Assembly: GCA_902573565.1 (NCBI GenBank)
Contig: CACGKI010000005.1
Location: 1-64,000 of the forward strand
Source of the DNA: an uncultured Prochlorococcus sp.
GTDB taxonomy: Bacteria > Cyanobacteriota > Cyanobacteriia > PCC-6307 > Cyanobiaceae
DNA: 64,000 nucleotides
Direction: 5' to 3'
Shown here: in pieces, positions 40,586 through 51,388 of the stretch
Numbering within the stretch: position 1 is the first letter of the stretch
Layout of the letters: the number at the start of each line of letters is the position of its first letter
Program-made: the position numbers and the translations under genes
The notes under the pieces: model-generated
The model's input: the letters and a program-made list of their open reading frames with translations, nothing else
Databases searched by the model: none
Told to the model about the DNA's origin: nothing

Positions 40586-40640
40586 AAAAAAGCCCGATTA
40601 ATCGGGCGATTTAGTGTGTGAGGAGTATGGGGTTTCCCCC
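40586..40640 (-). ncRNA. yfr1: Yfr1 small RNA
   Basis: A minus-strand transcript of about 55 nt. It begins with a GGGG-AAA-CCCC hairpin (40629-40639). The unpaired ultraconserved motif ACTCCTCACACAC follows (40614-40626). It ends with the terminator hairpin GCCCGAT-TA-ATCGGGC (40592-40607) and a T run. A TATTAT box lies about 8 nt before the first G. The location between trxA and guaB matches the known Yfr1 locus. Yfr1 is an abundant antisense regulator; porin mRNAs are reported targets. Confidence 0.95.
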
Positions 40641-40725
40641 ATCATTTAATAATAACTCTTAATTAGAAATTTGTTCAATTTAATAATTAATTTACTAGGA
40701 TATTTTAAATTTTCTCAAAAATAAA

Positions 40726-41889
40726 TTATTTACCCATTCCAAGTTGCTGAGCTTTTTGATAAACCTTACCTTCTGTCAAAAGTGATGGTGCAATAACTAT
40801 TTCAACCTCTTGCATTTCTTTGATATTTTTAGCTCCAAGAGTACTCATTGAAGTTCTAATAGCTCCTAGTAAATTATGTGTTCCATCATCAAGCAAAGCT
40901 GGTCCTCTAATTATTCTTTCTAAGGTTCCTGTAGACCCAACTTCAATTCTTGTCCCTCTTGGCAATATAGGGCTTGGAGTAGCCATACCCCAGTGAAATC
41001 CTTTACCTGGAGCATTTGACGATTTAGCTATGGGCGAGCCAATCATCACAGCATCTGCACCACAGGCTAAACATTTACAAATATCTCCCCCTGTAATAAT
41101 TCCTCCATCTCCAATGATAGGAATATAATTACCACTTTCTTTAAAATAATCATCTCTTGCTGAACTACAATCTGCAATTGCAGTTGCTTGAGGAATCCCA
41201 ATTCCCAATACACCTCTTGAAGTACATGCCGCTCCTGGTCCTATACCAACCATTAATCCTGCGACTCCAGCATTCATTAGAAGTTTAGCTACTTCGTAAG
41301 TAACGCAATTACCAGCTACTACTGGGACTTTCATTGATTGACAGAGGTCTTTAATATTTAATGTTTCCTTACCTTCCATGCCAAAATGCTCAGTTGAAAC
41401 AACTGTTCCTTGAAGGAAAAACAAATCAATTTGTGAATTATTAAGAGTTCCTTTGAATTTAATAGCAGCTTGCGGGGTGCCACTAAAAGCAGCTATGCCT
41501 CCTCTTTCTTTAATCTCATTTATTCTCTGTAAAATCAACTCCTCCTTAACTGGTTCACTATATATCTCCTGCATTAATGGAACGAAATCATTTTTCCCAA
41601 CAGATGCTATTTGATTTAAAATTTCATCAGGATTTTTATATCGTGTTTGTATTCCCTCCATATTAATAACCCCTAGAGAACCCAACTTAGTAAGTTCTAC
41701 TGCTGTATTAACATCAACCACGCTATCCATAGCACTAGCTACTATTGGTACTTCTCTCTTAAAATCACCTAAAATCCATGAAGGATCAGTTAAATCGTAA
41801 TCAAGAGTTCTTTTTCCAGGGACCAAAGCTATTTCATCGATGCCATAAGCCCTTCTGACTTTTTTATTTAAACCAAGTTCAATATTCAC
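40726..41889 (-). CDS. guaB: GuaB3-type IMP dehydrogenase-family protein
   Basis: A 387-aa TIM-barrel enzyme. The N-terminus has I-V-A-S-A-M-D-S-V, and the active-site loop is G-P-G-A-A-C-T-S-R-G with C222; later come G-D-G-G-I-I-T-G-G-D-I and G-S-P-I-A-K-S. The CBS pair of canonical IMPDH is absent, which defines the GuaB3 subgroup found in cyanobacteria and actinobacteria. It probably makes XMP from IMP for GTP synthesis. Yfr1 lies downstream of it. Confidence 0.93.
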   Translation of the reverse strand: MNIELGLNKKVRRAYGIDEIALVPGKRTLDYDLTDPSWILGDFKREVPIVASAMDSVVDVNTAVELTKLGSLGVINMEGIQTRYKNPDEILNQIASVGKNDFVPLMQEIYSEPVKEELILQRINEIKERGGIAAFSGTPQAAIKFKGTLNNSQIDLFFLQGTVVSTEHFGMEGKETLNIKDLCQSMKVPVVAGNCVTYEVAKLLMNAGVAGLMVGIGPGAACTSRGVLGIGIPQATAIADCSSARDDYFKESGNYIPIIGDGGIITGGDICKCLACGADAVMIGSPIAKSSNAPGKGFHWGMATPSPILPRGTRIEVGSTGTLERIIRGPALLDDGTHNLLGAIRTSMSTLGAKNIKEMQEVEIVIAPSLLTEGKVYQKAQQLGMGK

Positions 41890-42069
41890 GGGATTTTTCT
41901 TTATATTCTGATTAAATTAACAACTAAAGGGGTAATACGCCAAGGTTTATTCAAAAACAACAGGATTTTTTTTTATTTGTGTTTAAATGTGAGTATTTAG
42001 AAATTAAATATATCTTTTTTTTTATTCATTATGACAATCAGCGATTATTATTGAATAAAGGTTTTTTGT

Positions 42070-44667
42070 ATGTCTGATATTTTAGATTCCGGCAACTCTG
42101 GATTAAACGAAAATAACGATCGAATTATTCAGACCGACTTAAGAAATGAGATGTCCCGCTCTTATTTAGAGTATGCAATGAGCGTAATAGTAGGTCGTGC
42201 GCTTCCAGATGCAAGAGATGGATTAAAGCCTGTTCATAGAAGAATTCTTTATGCAATGTATGAACTTGGTTTAACTAGCGGTAGACCATACAGGAAATGT
42301 GCAAGAGTTGTTGGAGAAGTACTTGGTAAATACCACCCCCATGGTGACACTGCTGTCTATGATGCCTTGGTGAGGATGGCACAGGATTTTTCTATGAGGA
42401 TGCCTCTTATAGATGGTCATGGAAACTTTGGTTCTGTAGATAACGACCCACCCGCAGCAATGAGATATACAGAATCTCGTCTAAAATCTCTTACAGATGA
42501 AAGTTTATTAGAGGATATTGAATCTGAAACTGTAGATTTCTCTGATAACTTTGACGGTTCTCAACAAGAGCCAACAGTTTTGCCTGCAAGAATACCTCAA
42601 CTTCTTTTAAATGGATCATCAGGAATAGCAGTAGGAATGGCAACTAATATTCCACCGCATAACTTAGGAGAATTAATCAGTGGTCTCCAAGCAATAATCA
42701 AAAACCCTTCGGTTGAAGATAGAGAACTTTTTGAAATAATTAAGGGTCCTGATTTCCCCACTGGTGGGCAAATCCTTGGAAGAGATGGAATTAGAGAAAC
42801 CTTCAAAACTGGAAGAGGTTCAATAACAATGAGAGGTGTAGCAAATATTGAGCAAATTAAATCAGCTGGTAGGGCAGAAAAAGATGCCGTAATAATTACA
42901 GAACTACCATTTCAAACTAATAAAGCAGGCTTGATAGAGAGAATTGCAGACTTGGTTAATGAAAAGAAATTAGAGGGTATTTCTGATATTAGAGATGAGA
43001 GCGATCGTGATGGCATGAGAATTGTTATCGAGCTAAAAAGAGATGCCTATCCACAAGTAGTTTTAAACAACATATTTAAGTTAACACCACTACAAAATAA
43101 TTTTAGTGCGAATATCCTAGCTCTAGTTAAAGGAGAACCCACAACCCTTTCACTTCGGAAAATGTTAGATGTATTTCTAGATTTTAGAGTTGAGACAATA
43201 AGGCGAAGAACAGGGTTTTTATTAAAAAAAGCGGAGGAAAGAGATCATATTGTAAAAGGTCTTTTATTAGCCTTAGATTCTATGGATGAAATTATTAATC
43301 TAATAAGATCAGCAAAAGATACAATTTCAGCTCGAGAAAGATTACAAACTGATCATGAGTTGTCTGCCACACAGGCAGATGCAATTTTACAAATGCAGTT
43401 AAGAAGATTAACAGCTCTTGAGGCAGATAAAATCAAAGCTGAACACGATGAATTAACCAGAAAAATAAACCACTATCAGCAAATATTAAACAGTAAAGAA
43501 AGAATTATGGAAATTATTCTTGAAGAAATCAATAAAATTGATGAAAGATTTTCTTCTCCAAGAAAAACTGAAATACTTGATTTAGGTGGTGGTCTCGATG
43601 ATATTGATCTTATAGCTAATGATAGATCAGTAGTTTTAATAACTGAAGCAGGTTATTTAAAAAGAATGCCTGTCAACGAATTTGAATCTACCAGTCGGGG
43701 ATCTAGGGGTAAAGCTGGTACTAAGACCCAAGGAGATGACGAGGTAAAATTATTTATAAGCTGCAACGATCATGACACTCTTCTGCTTTTCAGCGATAGA
43801 GGGGTAGCTTATGCTCTTCCTGCTTATAGAGTGCCTATGAGTAGCCGAACCGCAAAAGGTACTCCATCTGTTCAACTTCTACCAATACCCAGAGAAGAAA
43901 AAATAACTTCACTAGTCGCAGTTGATTCTTTTGATAACGACTGTTACTTGTTAATGCTGACTAAGGCCGGATATATAAAAAGAACTTCGCTTTCCGCTTT
44001 CTCAAAAATTCGCTCAAATGGATTAATAGCTATTAATCTTGAGGAAGGAGACGCCCTAACATGGGTCAGATTATCAAAAGAGGGCGATAGTGTTTTAATC
44101 GGATCAAGAACAGGAATGGCAATTCATTTCAGATTAGATAAAAACGAATTAAGACCACTTGGGAGGACCGCAAGGGGAGTTAAAGCGATGACTTTGAGAG
44201 GAGGAGACAATCTTGTATCCATGGATGTTTTGACATTTGATTTAGTTGAAAAATTAACAAAAATTGAGGGCCTGACTAAAAATATTGATGAAAATCTTGA
44301 AATCAACTCTTCAGATGGTCCTTGGGTCTTAATAGCGAGCGCTTTTGGACTAGGGAAGAGGGTTCCCGTAACTCAGTTTAGATTACAAAAAAGAGCAGGT
44401 ATGGGATTAAGAGCAATGAAATTCAGAATTAAAGATGATGCACTAGTTTGTCTGAAAGTCCTTGGAGAAGGAGAAGAATTACTTTTTGTGAGTGAAAAAG
44501 GTGTAATAGTAAGAACAAACGCAGATAAAATTTCTCAGCAATCAAGAGCGGCTACTGGGGTGAAATTACAAAGACTAGACGAGGGTGATCATTTATCAGA
44601 AGTGGTATTAGTTCCTCGTGAACAAGAAGACGAAATAAAGCTAGAAAACATAGGGAAAGAAAGTTAA
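42070..44667 (+). CDS. gyrA: DNA gyrase subunit A
   Basis: An 865-aa type IIA topoisomerase subunit. The N-terminus has [17 protein letters not shown], and the catalytic tyrosine is Y133 in [12 protein letters not shown]-terminal six-bladed domain (about 520-840) follows; its first-blade loop is [10 protein letters not shown]. The length is normal. With GyrB it introduces negative supercoils. Lycopene cyclase is encoded 25 bp downstream and may share the transcript. Confidence 0.97.
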   Translation: MSDILDSGNSGLNENNDRIIQTDLRNEMSRSYLEYAMSVIVGRALPDARDGLKPVHRRILYAMYELGLTSGRPYRKCARVVGEVLGKYHPHGDTAVYDALVRMAQDFSMRMPLIDGHGNFGSVDNDPPAAMRYTESRLKSLTDESLLEDIESETVDFSDNFDGSQQEPTVLPARIPQLLLNGSSGIAVGMATNIPPHNLGELISGLQAIIKNPSVEDRELFEIIKGPDFPTGGQILGRDGIRETFKTGRGSITMRGVANIEQIKSAGRAEKDAVIITELPFQTNKAGLIERIADLVNEKKLEGISDIRDESDRDGMRIVIELKRDAYPQVVLNNIFKLTPLQNNFSANILALVKGEPTTLSLRKMLDVFLDFRVETIRRRTGFLLKKAEERDHIVKGLLLALDSMDEIINLIRSAKDTISARERLQTDHELSATQADAILQMQLRRLTALEADKIKAEHDELTRKINHYQQILNSKERIMEIILEEINKIDERFSSPRKTEILDLGGGLDDIDLIANDRSVVLITEAGYLKRMPVNEFESTSRGSRGKAGTKTQGDDEVKLFISCNDHDTLLLFSDRGVAYALPAYRVPMSSRTAKGTPSVQLLPIPREEKITSLVAVDSFDNDCYLLMLTKAGYIKRTSLSAFSKIRSNGLIAINLEEGDALTWVRLSKEGDSVLIGSRTGMAIHFRLDKNELRPLGRTARGVKAMTLRGGDNLVSMDVLTFDLVEKLTKIEGLTKNIDENLEINSSDGPWVLIASAFGLGKRVPVTQFRLQKRAGMGLRAMKFRIKDDALVCLKVLGEGEELLFVSEKGVIVRTNADKISQQSRAATGVKLQRLDEGDHLSEVVLVPREQEDEIKLENIGKES

Positions 44668-44692
44668 AAAAAAATATGGTTAATTAGATAAT

Positions 44693-45904
44693 ATGGAAAT
44701 ACTTGATATTTTAATTTTAGGTTCTGGCCCCGCAGCATTATGCTTGGCTTCTGAATTAGCCAAACAAGACCTAAAAATTAAGGGAATATCAACTAGTTCT
44801 CCAAATGAAAAATGGGAGAATACTTATGGTATATGGGCATCTGAATTAGAGGAATTAGGATTAGAGTCTTTGTTATCTCACAGATGGTGTAAAACAGTTA
44901 GTTTTTTTGGAAATGGGGAAAATAAAAAGGGAAATATTCCAACAAAACATAACTATGATTATGGATTAATCAATCAAGAAGCCTTTCAAAATGAACTTTT
45001 AAAAAAGTGTAAAGGGATTGAATGGTTGAATGAAACAGCAAAAGATATTACAGAGAAAAACAAACTATCCGAAGTAATTTGTTTTTCAGGTCTGAAAATA
45101 AAGGCAAGGCTAGTTATTGATGCTAGTGGGCATAAAAGCAATTTTGTAAAAAGACCATTTAAAAAAGAAATTGCTCAACAAGCTGCTTATGGAATAGTTG
45201 GCAAATTCTCATCCCCACCCGTTAATAAGGGCCAGTTTGTTTTAATGGATTTTCGACCAAATCACTTAAACAAGGAAGAAAAATTATTATCTCCCTCTTT
45301 TCTTTATGCAATGGATCTGGGAAATGAAACTTACTTTGTTGAAGAAACATCATTAGCTAGTTATCCTGCATTATCGCAAGAAAATCTTAAAAAAAGGCTT
45401 TTCAAAAGGCTAAAAAGTAAGGGTATTAAAGTAAGTGAAATTTTTCATGAAGAGAATTGCCTTTTCCCAATGAATTTACCCCTCCCATTAAAAAAACAAT
45501 TTGTGCTTGGTTTTGGAGGGGCCGCAAGCATGGTGCATCCTGCATCAGGATACATGATCGGATCATTACTAAGAAGAGCTCCACTTCTTGCTGAAAAACT
45601 AGCCATCTTTTTAAAAGAACCTCATCTAAGCTCATTAGAATTAGCTACAAAAGGTTGGGATATTCTATGGCCTTACGAATTAACGCAAAGGCACAAACTT
45701 TACCAATATGGTCTTAGAAGATTAATGAGTTTTGACGAAAGTAGATTAAGAAGCTTTTTCTCTAACTTCTTTAAATTATCCACCAAAGAATGGGTAGGTT
45801 TTCTTACTAATACACTTCCACTTCCAAAACTAATTTACGTAATGAGTAAAATGTTTATAAATTCGCCTCTAAAAGTAAAACTAGGAATGCTTAAGTTAAA
45901 TTAG
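44693..45904 (+). CDS. crtL: Lycopene cyclase (CrtL type, probably beta)
   Basis: A 403-aa FAD-dependent cyclase. The N-terminal dinucleotide fold is I-L-I-L-G-S-G-P-A-A-L-C-L-A (7-20), then E-N-T-Y-G-I-W-A-S-E-L-E-E-L-G-L (48-63). The substrate site has L-V-I-D-A-S-G-H and F-V-L-M-D-F-R. The P-F-x-N-x-P-L-P region appears as F-P-M-N-L-P-L-P. It forms beta rings of beta-carotene and zeaxanthin in the Prochlorococcus pigment set. A second, epsilon-type cyclase exists in this genus, so the beta assignment is likely but not proven. Confidence 0.88.
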   Translation: MEILDILILGSGPAALCLASELAKQDLKIKGISTSSPNEKWENTYGIWASELEELGLESLLSHRWCKTVSFFGNGENKKGNIPTKHNYDYGLINQEAFQNELLKKCKGIEWLNETAKDITEKNKLSEVICFSGLKIKARLVIDASGHKSNFVKRPFKKEIAQQAAYGIVGKFSSPPVNKGQFVLMDFRPNHLNKEEKLLSPSFLYAMDLGNETYFVEETSLASYPALSQENLKKRLFKRLKSKGIKVSEIFHEENCLFPMNLPLPLKKQFVLGFGGAASMVHPASGYMIGSLLRRAPLLAEKLAIFLKEPHLSSLELATKGWDILWPYELTQRHKLYQYGLRRLMSFDESRLRSFFSNFFKLSTKEWVGFLTNTLPLPKLIYVMSKMFINSPLKVKLGMLKLN

Positions 45905-45908
45905 TATT

Positions 45909-47492
45909 TTATTTTCGCCAATCATCAATACTAATATCTGGAAAAATTTTATCTTCTTCCTCAATATCTTCAAGGAATTTTAAATTTACATTGGAATGAT
46001 TTTTAATCATTTCAACTAATTTCCAGAACCTGGACAAGTGTCTTTCTATCCTCTCTTTTGCAAGCTCAGTAGTAGTACCAGCTCTTAGGATAAAACTCCA
46101 ATCAGAAGACTCAGAGAGAAGCAATTCTCTTGCTGCCTGCTTTAAAAGTCTAGGAGAACGGTCATTATTAGAATTTTCCGAACATAAATCAACAAAAGTT
46201 GAGCCAGCTTTTGTAATTTCTGGCACGATCCATGCATTTGCATCATTAATCCAATAATTATGGTAGCCACCTTGACCCCAGCTTGATGGTGATGGATCAC
46301 AAATCTGAAGATTTGGCTTTTGAAGCAAAAATTCCTTTAAATTGGTTAGCCTAATTGAATATTTACTAGAGTTCTTTAAAATATTTTTGAGAAATAAAGG
46401 TCCCTCATACCACCAATGACCAAATAATTCTGCATCAAATGGAGCTACTAATAAGGGCTTAAAGGAAGAAGATAAGGTTAATTTTTCTAATTGTTTGGAT
46501 CTAGCGAGAAGATAAGTATCAGCATGCTCTGCAGCCTTCATTTTGGCTTCATTCTCTAAGTAAAACTCTTTCTCCCCTAATGGTAAGTTTTCATCTGTAA
46601 TCTTATAGAACTTTAGACCCAAAGGTCTTCTCGTTGAAATACCTTTCTTTTGAAGACTAGAGATAGGCAATTCCCATCCTAAATCTTTATGAAATTCCCT
46701 ATAAACTTTATCGCCCGGGAATCCATCCTTAGCAGACCAAACGGGCAAAGTTGACTCACTATCTCTTCCGAAGAATGCAACTCCTTTTTTCGAGCAGATT
46801 GGGGCGTAAACACCATACCTGGGCCTTGGTGTAGAATTTAGAATCCCATGACCATCCAAGATTGCATATCTAATTCCAGAATTAAATAGTATTTCATCTA
46901 AATTTTCATAATATGCACATTCAGGCAACCAAATGCCTAAAGGCTTAGTTCCAAAAATATTTTCATGGCTCCTAATAGCTGTATTAATTTGTCCTTTAAC
47001 AGTTTCAGGATTTTCTCTTAGAATTGGTAAATATCCGTGCGTAGCGGCACAAGTAAGGATATCCAGATTTCCAGAGTTATTTAAACCTTTAAACTTCTCA
47101 ATTAAATTTCCTGAACAATTTTGCCAGTATAAGTATTTTTCATTAAGATTTTTAATTAAAAATGCAGAGGCATTCTTTTCTACTTGTGGCAGTTCGTTTA
47201 AAAAATCATTCCTTGTTTTAATCCAGCTTGGGAAGGTTTCTTGGATTTGTTTATTATGAAGGAGTGACAATAACGTTGGAGACAAACTAATAGTAAGTTT
47301 TGTATTTAATGGATTTTCATTTTTGGATGATTCTATAGATTGAAGTAGTGGTATATAACATTCCAATATCGCCTGAAATAACCAATCTTCTTCTAACGAG
47401 TTTTTTTCATTTTTTCTAACGTAAGGAAGATGAGCATGTAAAACTATCGCTAACTGACCTAAAACATTCTTTTTTTGGTATTGCCCATTCAT
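45909..47492 (-). CDS. Glycoside hydrolase family 57 enzyme (1,4-alpha-glucan branching type)
   Basis: A 527-aa GH57/DUF1957 protein. The N-terminal motif is V-L-H-A-H-L-P-Y-V-R, the nucleophile segment is G-I-W-L-P-E-C-A-Y-Y, and the acid residue is in A-P-F-D-A-E-L-F-G-H-W-W-Y-E-G. A C-terminal DUF1957-type helical domain completes it. The architecture is the GH57 branching enzyme or amylopullulanase-like form. It acts on glycogen, and malQ at the right end of the window belongs to the same pathway. Confidence 0.88.
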   Translation of the reverse strand: MNGQYQKKNVLGQLAIVLHAHLPYVRKNEKNSLEEDWLFQAILECYIPLLQSIESSKNENPLNTKLTISLSPTLLSLLHNKQIQETFPSWIKTRNDFLNELPQVEKNASAFLIKNLNEKYLYWQNCSGNLIEKFKGLNNSGNLDILTCAATHGYLPILRENPETVKGQINTAIRSHENIFGTKPLGIWLPECAYYENLDEILFNSGIRYAILDGHGILNSTPRPRYGVYAPICSKKGVAFFGRDSESTLPVWSAKDGFPGDKVYREFHKDLGWELPISSLQKKGISTRRPLGLKFYKITDENLPLGEKEFYLENEAKMKAAEHADTYLLARSKQLEKLTLSSSFKPLLVAPFDAELFGHWWYEGPLFLKNILKNSSKYSIRLTNLKEFLLQKPNLQICDPSPSSWGQGGYHNYWINDANAWIVPEITKAGSTFVDLCSENSNNDRSPRLLKQAARELLLSESSDWSFILRAGTTTELAKERIERHLSRFWKLVEMIKNHSNVNLKFLEDIEEEDKIFPDISIDDWRK

Positions 47493-47716
47493 ACTTTTGA
47501 TAATTTATGCCTTTAATTCTATAAAAAATCAAAATAAACCTTTTATAAAAAGCAAGCTTTAACCTTAAAAATATACTTTAATTATTGAATTATTTTATTT
47601 TTTTTCAGAATTTTAACCAATATTGTTAAGTAATAAGCCTGAAGTAAGTTTTTATTGAATAAAATCTAGTCAAATTATTTTTATTAGCTTAGTATAAGTT
47701 TAAGTGAATACTTGTA

Positions 47717-49345
47717 ATGTCCAAAGATCCTGGAAGAATTTTGATCTTTGATACAACTCTTCGAGATGGAGAGCAATCTCCTGGTGCCAGTTTAAATCTC
47801 GAAGAAAAGCTTGCTATCGCACAACAATTAGCAAGATTAGGTGTAGATGTTATAGAAGCTGGATTCCCTTTTGCAAGTCCTGGAGATTTTAAAGCTGTTA
47901 ATAAAATTGCCAATGTTGTAGGTAAAGAAAATGGTCCAATAATATGCGGTTTAGCTAGAGCGTCTAAAGGTGATATAAAAGCTTGTTATGAAGCAGTAAG
48001 TCCAGCTCCAAAAAAAAGAATACATACTTTTATTGCCACAAGTGATATTCACCTAAAACATAAACTTAAAAAATCCAGAAAAGATGTTCTTCAGATAGTT
48101 CCAGAAATGGTTAATTATGCAAAAACATTGGTTGATGATATTGAGTTTTCTTGTGAAGATGCCTCAAGAAGTGATCCTGATTTTTTATACGAAGTAATTG
48201 AATCGGCTATTTCTGCAGGTGCGACAACAATAAATATTCCTGATACTGTTGGATTTACAACTCCTAGTGAATTCGGCAAATTAATTGCCGATATAAATAA
48301 CAATGTTTCGAATATTGATGAAGCAATATTATCTGTTCATGGTCATAATGATTTAGGTTTAGCAGTTGCCAACTTTCTAGAAGCAGTGAAAAATGGAGCA
48401 AGACAATTAGAATGTACGATAAATGGAATTGGGGAAAGAGCTGGAAATGCTTCTTTAGAAGAATTAGTGATGGCACTCCATGTAAGAAAAAGTTTTTTCA
48501 ATAGTTTTTTCAAAAGAAATCCAGATTCACCAACTCCTCTTACAGCTATAAGAACAGAAGAGATAACAAAAACTTCTAGGCTTGTTTCCAACCTAACTGG
48601 TATGACTGTTCAACCTAATAAAGCAATTGTGGGCGCCAATGCTTTTGCACATGAGTCAGGCATTCATCAAGATGGGGTTCTAAAAAATAGACTAACCTAC
48701 GAAATTATCGATGCAAAAACTGTTGGTTTGATTGATAACAAAATATCTTTGGGAAAACTTAGTGGAAGAAGTGCAGTAAGAGCACGATTAGAAGAGATGG
48801 GATATGACTTAAGCAGGGAAGACTTAAATGATGCTTTTACTCGTTTTAAGGACTTAGCTGATAGGAAAAAAGAAATTACTGATAGAGACTTAGAAGCAAT
48901 TGTTAGCGAACAAGTACAACTTCCAGAAGCCAAATTTCAATTAAGTCTTGTACAAGTAAGTTGCGGCAACACTTCAAAACCTACCGCCACAATTACGCTT
49001 TTAAACACCGAAGACAATACTGAGGATACCGCTGTCTCCATAGGAACTGGGCCTGTGGACGCTGTATGCGAGGCTTTAAACAAATTAGCCAGAGTTCCTA
49101 ATGAATTAATTGAATTCTCTGTAAAGTCTGTAACAGAAGGCATTGATGCTTTGGGCGAAGTAACAATAAGAATAAGAAGAGACAATAAAATTTATTCTGG
49201 TCATTCTGCAGATACTGACGTTGTAGTTGCCGCAGCGAATGCCTACGTTAATGCTTTAAATAGACTTATATTTTCTGAGAAAAAAAATTCAATTCACCCA
49301 CAATTTGATAATTTTGAAAATTCAGAGAAAAACATTTCTATCTAA
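47717..49345 (+). CDS. leuA: 2-isopropylmalate synthase
   Basis: A 542-aa LeuA1-type enzyme. The signature [10 protein letters not shown] (17-26) and the metal-binding [11 protein letters not shown] are present, as well as [11 protein letters not shown]. The C-terminal LeuA_dimer domain (about 395-520) is the leucine-feedback regulatory module. It condenses acetyl-CoA and 2-oxoisovalerate. The 224 bp upstream, shared with the divergent GH57 gene, contain no other feature that I can see. Confidence 0.96.
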   Translation: MSKDPGRILIFDTTLRDGEQSPGASLNLEEKLAIAQQLARLGVDVIEAGFPFASPGDFKAVNKIANVVGKENGPIICGLARASKGDIKACYEAVSPAPKKRIHTFIATSDIHLKHKLKKSRKDVLQIVPEMVNYAKTLVDDIEFSCEDASRSDPDFLYEVIESAISAGATTINIPDTVGFTTPSEFGKLIADINNNVSNIDEAILSVHGHNDLGLAVANFLEAVKNGARQLECTINGIGERAGNASLEELVMALHVRKSFFNSFFKRNPDSPTPLTAIRTEEITKTSRLVSNLTGMTVQPNKAIVGANAFAHESGIHQDGVLKNRLTYEIIDAKTVGLIDNKISLGKLSGRSAVRARLEEMGYDLSREDLNDAFTRFKDLADRKKEITDRDLEAIVSEQVQLPEAKFQLSLVQVSCGNTSKPTATITLLNTEDNTEDTAVSIGTGPVDAVCEALNKLARVPNELIEFSVKSVTEGIDALGEVTIRIRRDNKIYSGHSADTDVVVAAANAYVNALNRLIFSEKKNSIHPQFDNFENSEKNISI

Positions 49346-49439
49346 TCCAGAAAAATAAATTATTTCTTAGGATTATTAATTAATATTAAAAACAGTCTCT
49401 TAATACTGTAGATTAACTTAATAGTTTTAGATGTAAATA

Positions 49440-49832
49440 ATGAGAGAAAGGATTCTGGGATATTGGGCACTTTCTTGGGTTGGGTTGATCAGCAATATAA
49501 TTGCACTTCCAATAATCGCATTAATAATAAGTTATGGGCCTCCACTAAGAGTTGCAAATATAACTCTTGCCATAAGTCTTGGTTGGCCTGCTGCAATCGT
49601 TGGAATAGTTTCTTCAGCAGCTCTTTTAGCCGAGAGAAAATGGGGAGTAACTTTAACTATTGTATCTCTATCAATGGTAATTTCTGGGACAGGGCCATAT
49701 TCAGTAGTAAGACTAATAACTTTAAAAGATATTTTTGGAATTGGCGGGTTTACTCTTTTAACAACAATATTAGGTACATTAGCTCTTCTATATTGGTGTA
49801 ATCCAAAACATCGAAGAAGTATTAGGCTTTAA
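49440..49832 (+). CDS. Four-helix membrane protein, hypothetical (130 aa)
   Basis: It has hydrophobic segments at about residues 9-31, 38-63, 69-86 and 97-116 with short loops: Y-G-P-P-L-R-V-A-N, A-E-R-K-W-G-V and S-V-V-R-L-I-T-L-K-D. The C-terminus is basic: C-N-P-K-H-R-R-S-I-R-L. The composition and length look like a conserved picocyanobacterial protein, but the family is not recognised. It is convergent with the HD-domain gene. Confidence 0.6.
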   Translation: MRERILGYWALSWVGLISNIIALPIIALIISYGPPLRVANITLAISLGWPAAIVGIVSSAALLAERKWGVTLTIVSLSMVISGTGPYSVVRLITLKDIFGIGGFTLLTTILGTLALLYWCNPKHRRSIRL

Positions 49833-49841
49833 AATTGAAAA

Positions 49842-51314
49842 CTAAGAAAAAGTATTATTCTTGCTTGTTGGATACTGAATTCTTCTATGTCTAATTCTTT
49901 TCCACACATTCAGGAATGCCCTTTTTATAAGAAAAATTTCTCCTTTCGATAAATTACTATCATTCAATTGTCCATCCTTTTGACGCGAGTAGACAATATT
50001 AGATATTGTTTCCAACGCTTCTTTATCAGATGCATTAATGTTCATTGCTCTTAATGCTGCTTCACATCCATCTGCAAGCATTAAAATGGCTGTTTCTTTT
50101 GACTGAGGAATAGGGCCTTTATATCTAAAATAATTTTCATTAATGTCGATATTTTTTTCTTTAGCTTTTTGAAAAAAATATCCCATTTTTAGTGTACCTT
50201 GATGTTCAGGGATAAAATTAGCTATCAGTTTGGGCAGTCTACTTTTTCTTGCGAATTTCAATCCTTCATCAACATGTGCCTGTAATACTTCTGCACTTTT
50301 AATAGGATCATCTAATTCGTCATGCGGATTTTTTGAACCATCCTGATTTTCAATAAACCAATTAGGTGCATGTAATTTGCCAACATCATGATATAAAGCT
50401 CCAGTTTTAATTAGATCAATATCACCACCAATCATTCTTGTCGCTTCCTCTGCTAAACCACAAATAAGTAATGTATGTTCAAAAGTACCAGGAGCTTCAA
50501 GAGACAATCTTCTAATAAGAGGTTTCTCCTTATCGGCCAATTCGAGTAATCTTGCTTTAGTTAATAACCCAAATATCGATTCAAAGACAGGAATAAATAA
50601 AATAGTAAAAAGCATTACTATCGCCAACAATAGAGAATCTGAAAATATACCACCTTTAACAAAAACAAATTCTTTTTTGTCAATAAGGGATATATTATTT
50701 TTACCAACTAATATCGATTGACTTAAGAATGCACCAATAGGAACAAAAATTGATAGTTGCAGTAATTGAGCTCTACTTCTCATTTTTCCTCCAAGTAAAG
50801 ATACTACTGAAGCGCAAACTAATAAAATAAAAAATAAATTATTATTTATAGCAACTGCTGGGTCTGGCCAACTAAAGCTAGCTATTGATACCCAAGCTAA
50901 AGCTGTTATGCTTCCCATTCCTTGAGATATTATTAACGCCGGTGGAATTATCATAGATAATGGACTTATGGTTGAAGCTAAGGCTAATTTCATAGCTTGT
51001 ACCGCTAAAAGAAGAGTAAGGATCAAGATGATCTGTCTTGAAGAAATTGTTGGATTCTCTTTTTTTGAAACTAATATCAAAATTCCGGAACTAATTAGCA
51101 TTTCAGTAAAGGTAAAAAGCCAAGAAAAAATATCTGTGATATTTAAAGGAGAGAAAAAAAGTAGTTTATAGGAAGAAATTATTGAAATTAAAATGCAGAC
51201 TAAAAAAATTATGAGATTATCAATTCTAGAAATTTTAATTGGTTGTTTTACTGGAACTTGACTTCTACTCCACAGATAAAACAATTTTCTTAATGTAGTT
51301 GTGATGTTTTGCAC
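49842..51314 (-). CDS. Membrane HD-domain phosphohydrolase (PgpH-like, lacking the extracytoplasmic domain)
   Basis: A 490-aa protein. Residues 25-230 hold about seven to eight transmembrane segments. A cytoplasmic HD domain follows (about 255-460): T-F-E-H-T-L-L-I-C, the catalytic Y-H-D-V-G-K, then N-P-H-D-E-L-D-D-P and E-H-Q-G-T. This is the 7TM-HD/HD arrangement of PgpH-type c-di-AMP phosphodiesterases, but the large N-terminal 7TM-HDED sensor domain is missing. A nucleotide second messenger is the probable substrate. It is convergent with the 130-aa gene. Confidence 0.85.
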   Translation of the reverse strand: MQNITTTLRKLFYLWSRSQVPVKQPIKISRIDNLIIFLVCILISIISSYKLLFFSPLNITDIFSWLFTFTEMLISSGILILVSKKENPTISSRQIILILTLLLAVQAMKLALASTISPLSMIIPPALIISQGMGSITALAWVSIASFSWPDPAVAINNNLFFILLVCASVVSLLGGKMRSRAQLLQLSIFVPIGAFLSQSILVGKNNISLIDKKEFVFVKGGIFSDSLLLAIVMLFTILFIPVFESIFGLLTKARLLELADKEKPLIRRLSLEAPGTFEHTLLICGLAEEATRMIGGDIDLIKTGALYHDVGKLHAPNWFIENQDGSKNPHDELDDPIKSAEVLQAHVDEGLKFARKSRLPKLIANFIPEHQGTLKMGYFFQKAKEKNIDINENYFRYKGPIPQSKETAILMLADGCEAALRAMNINASDKEALETISNIVYSRQKDGQLNDSNLSKGEIFLIKRAFLNVWKRIRHRRIQYPTSKNNTFS

Positions 51315-51388
51315 AGAATATAAATAAATCTATTTGAATAATTTAAAATTATAGGCATGCTAGATGTAAATAGGAGATGTTTTTCTAA

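Noticed and set aside
49463..49801. 112-aa plus-strand frame overlapping the 130-aa membrane protein
   Set aside because: It is the shifted frame of a clearly hydrophobic membrane protein gene and has an improbable Asn/Ser/Lys/Cys composition.
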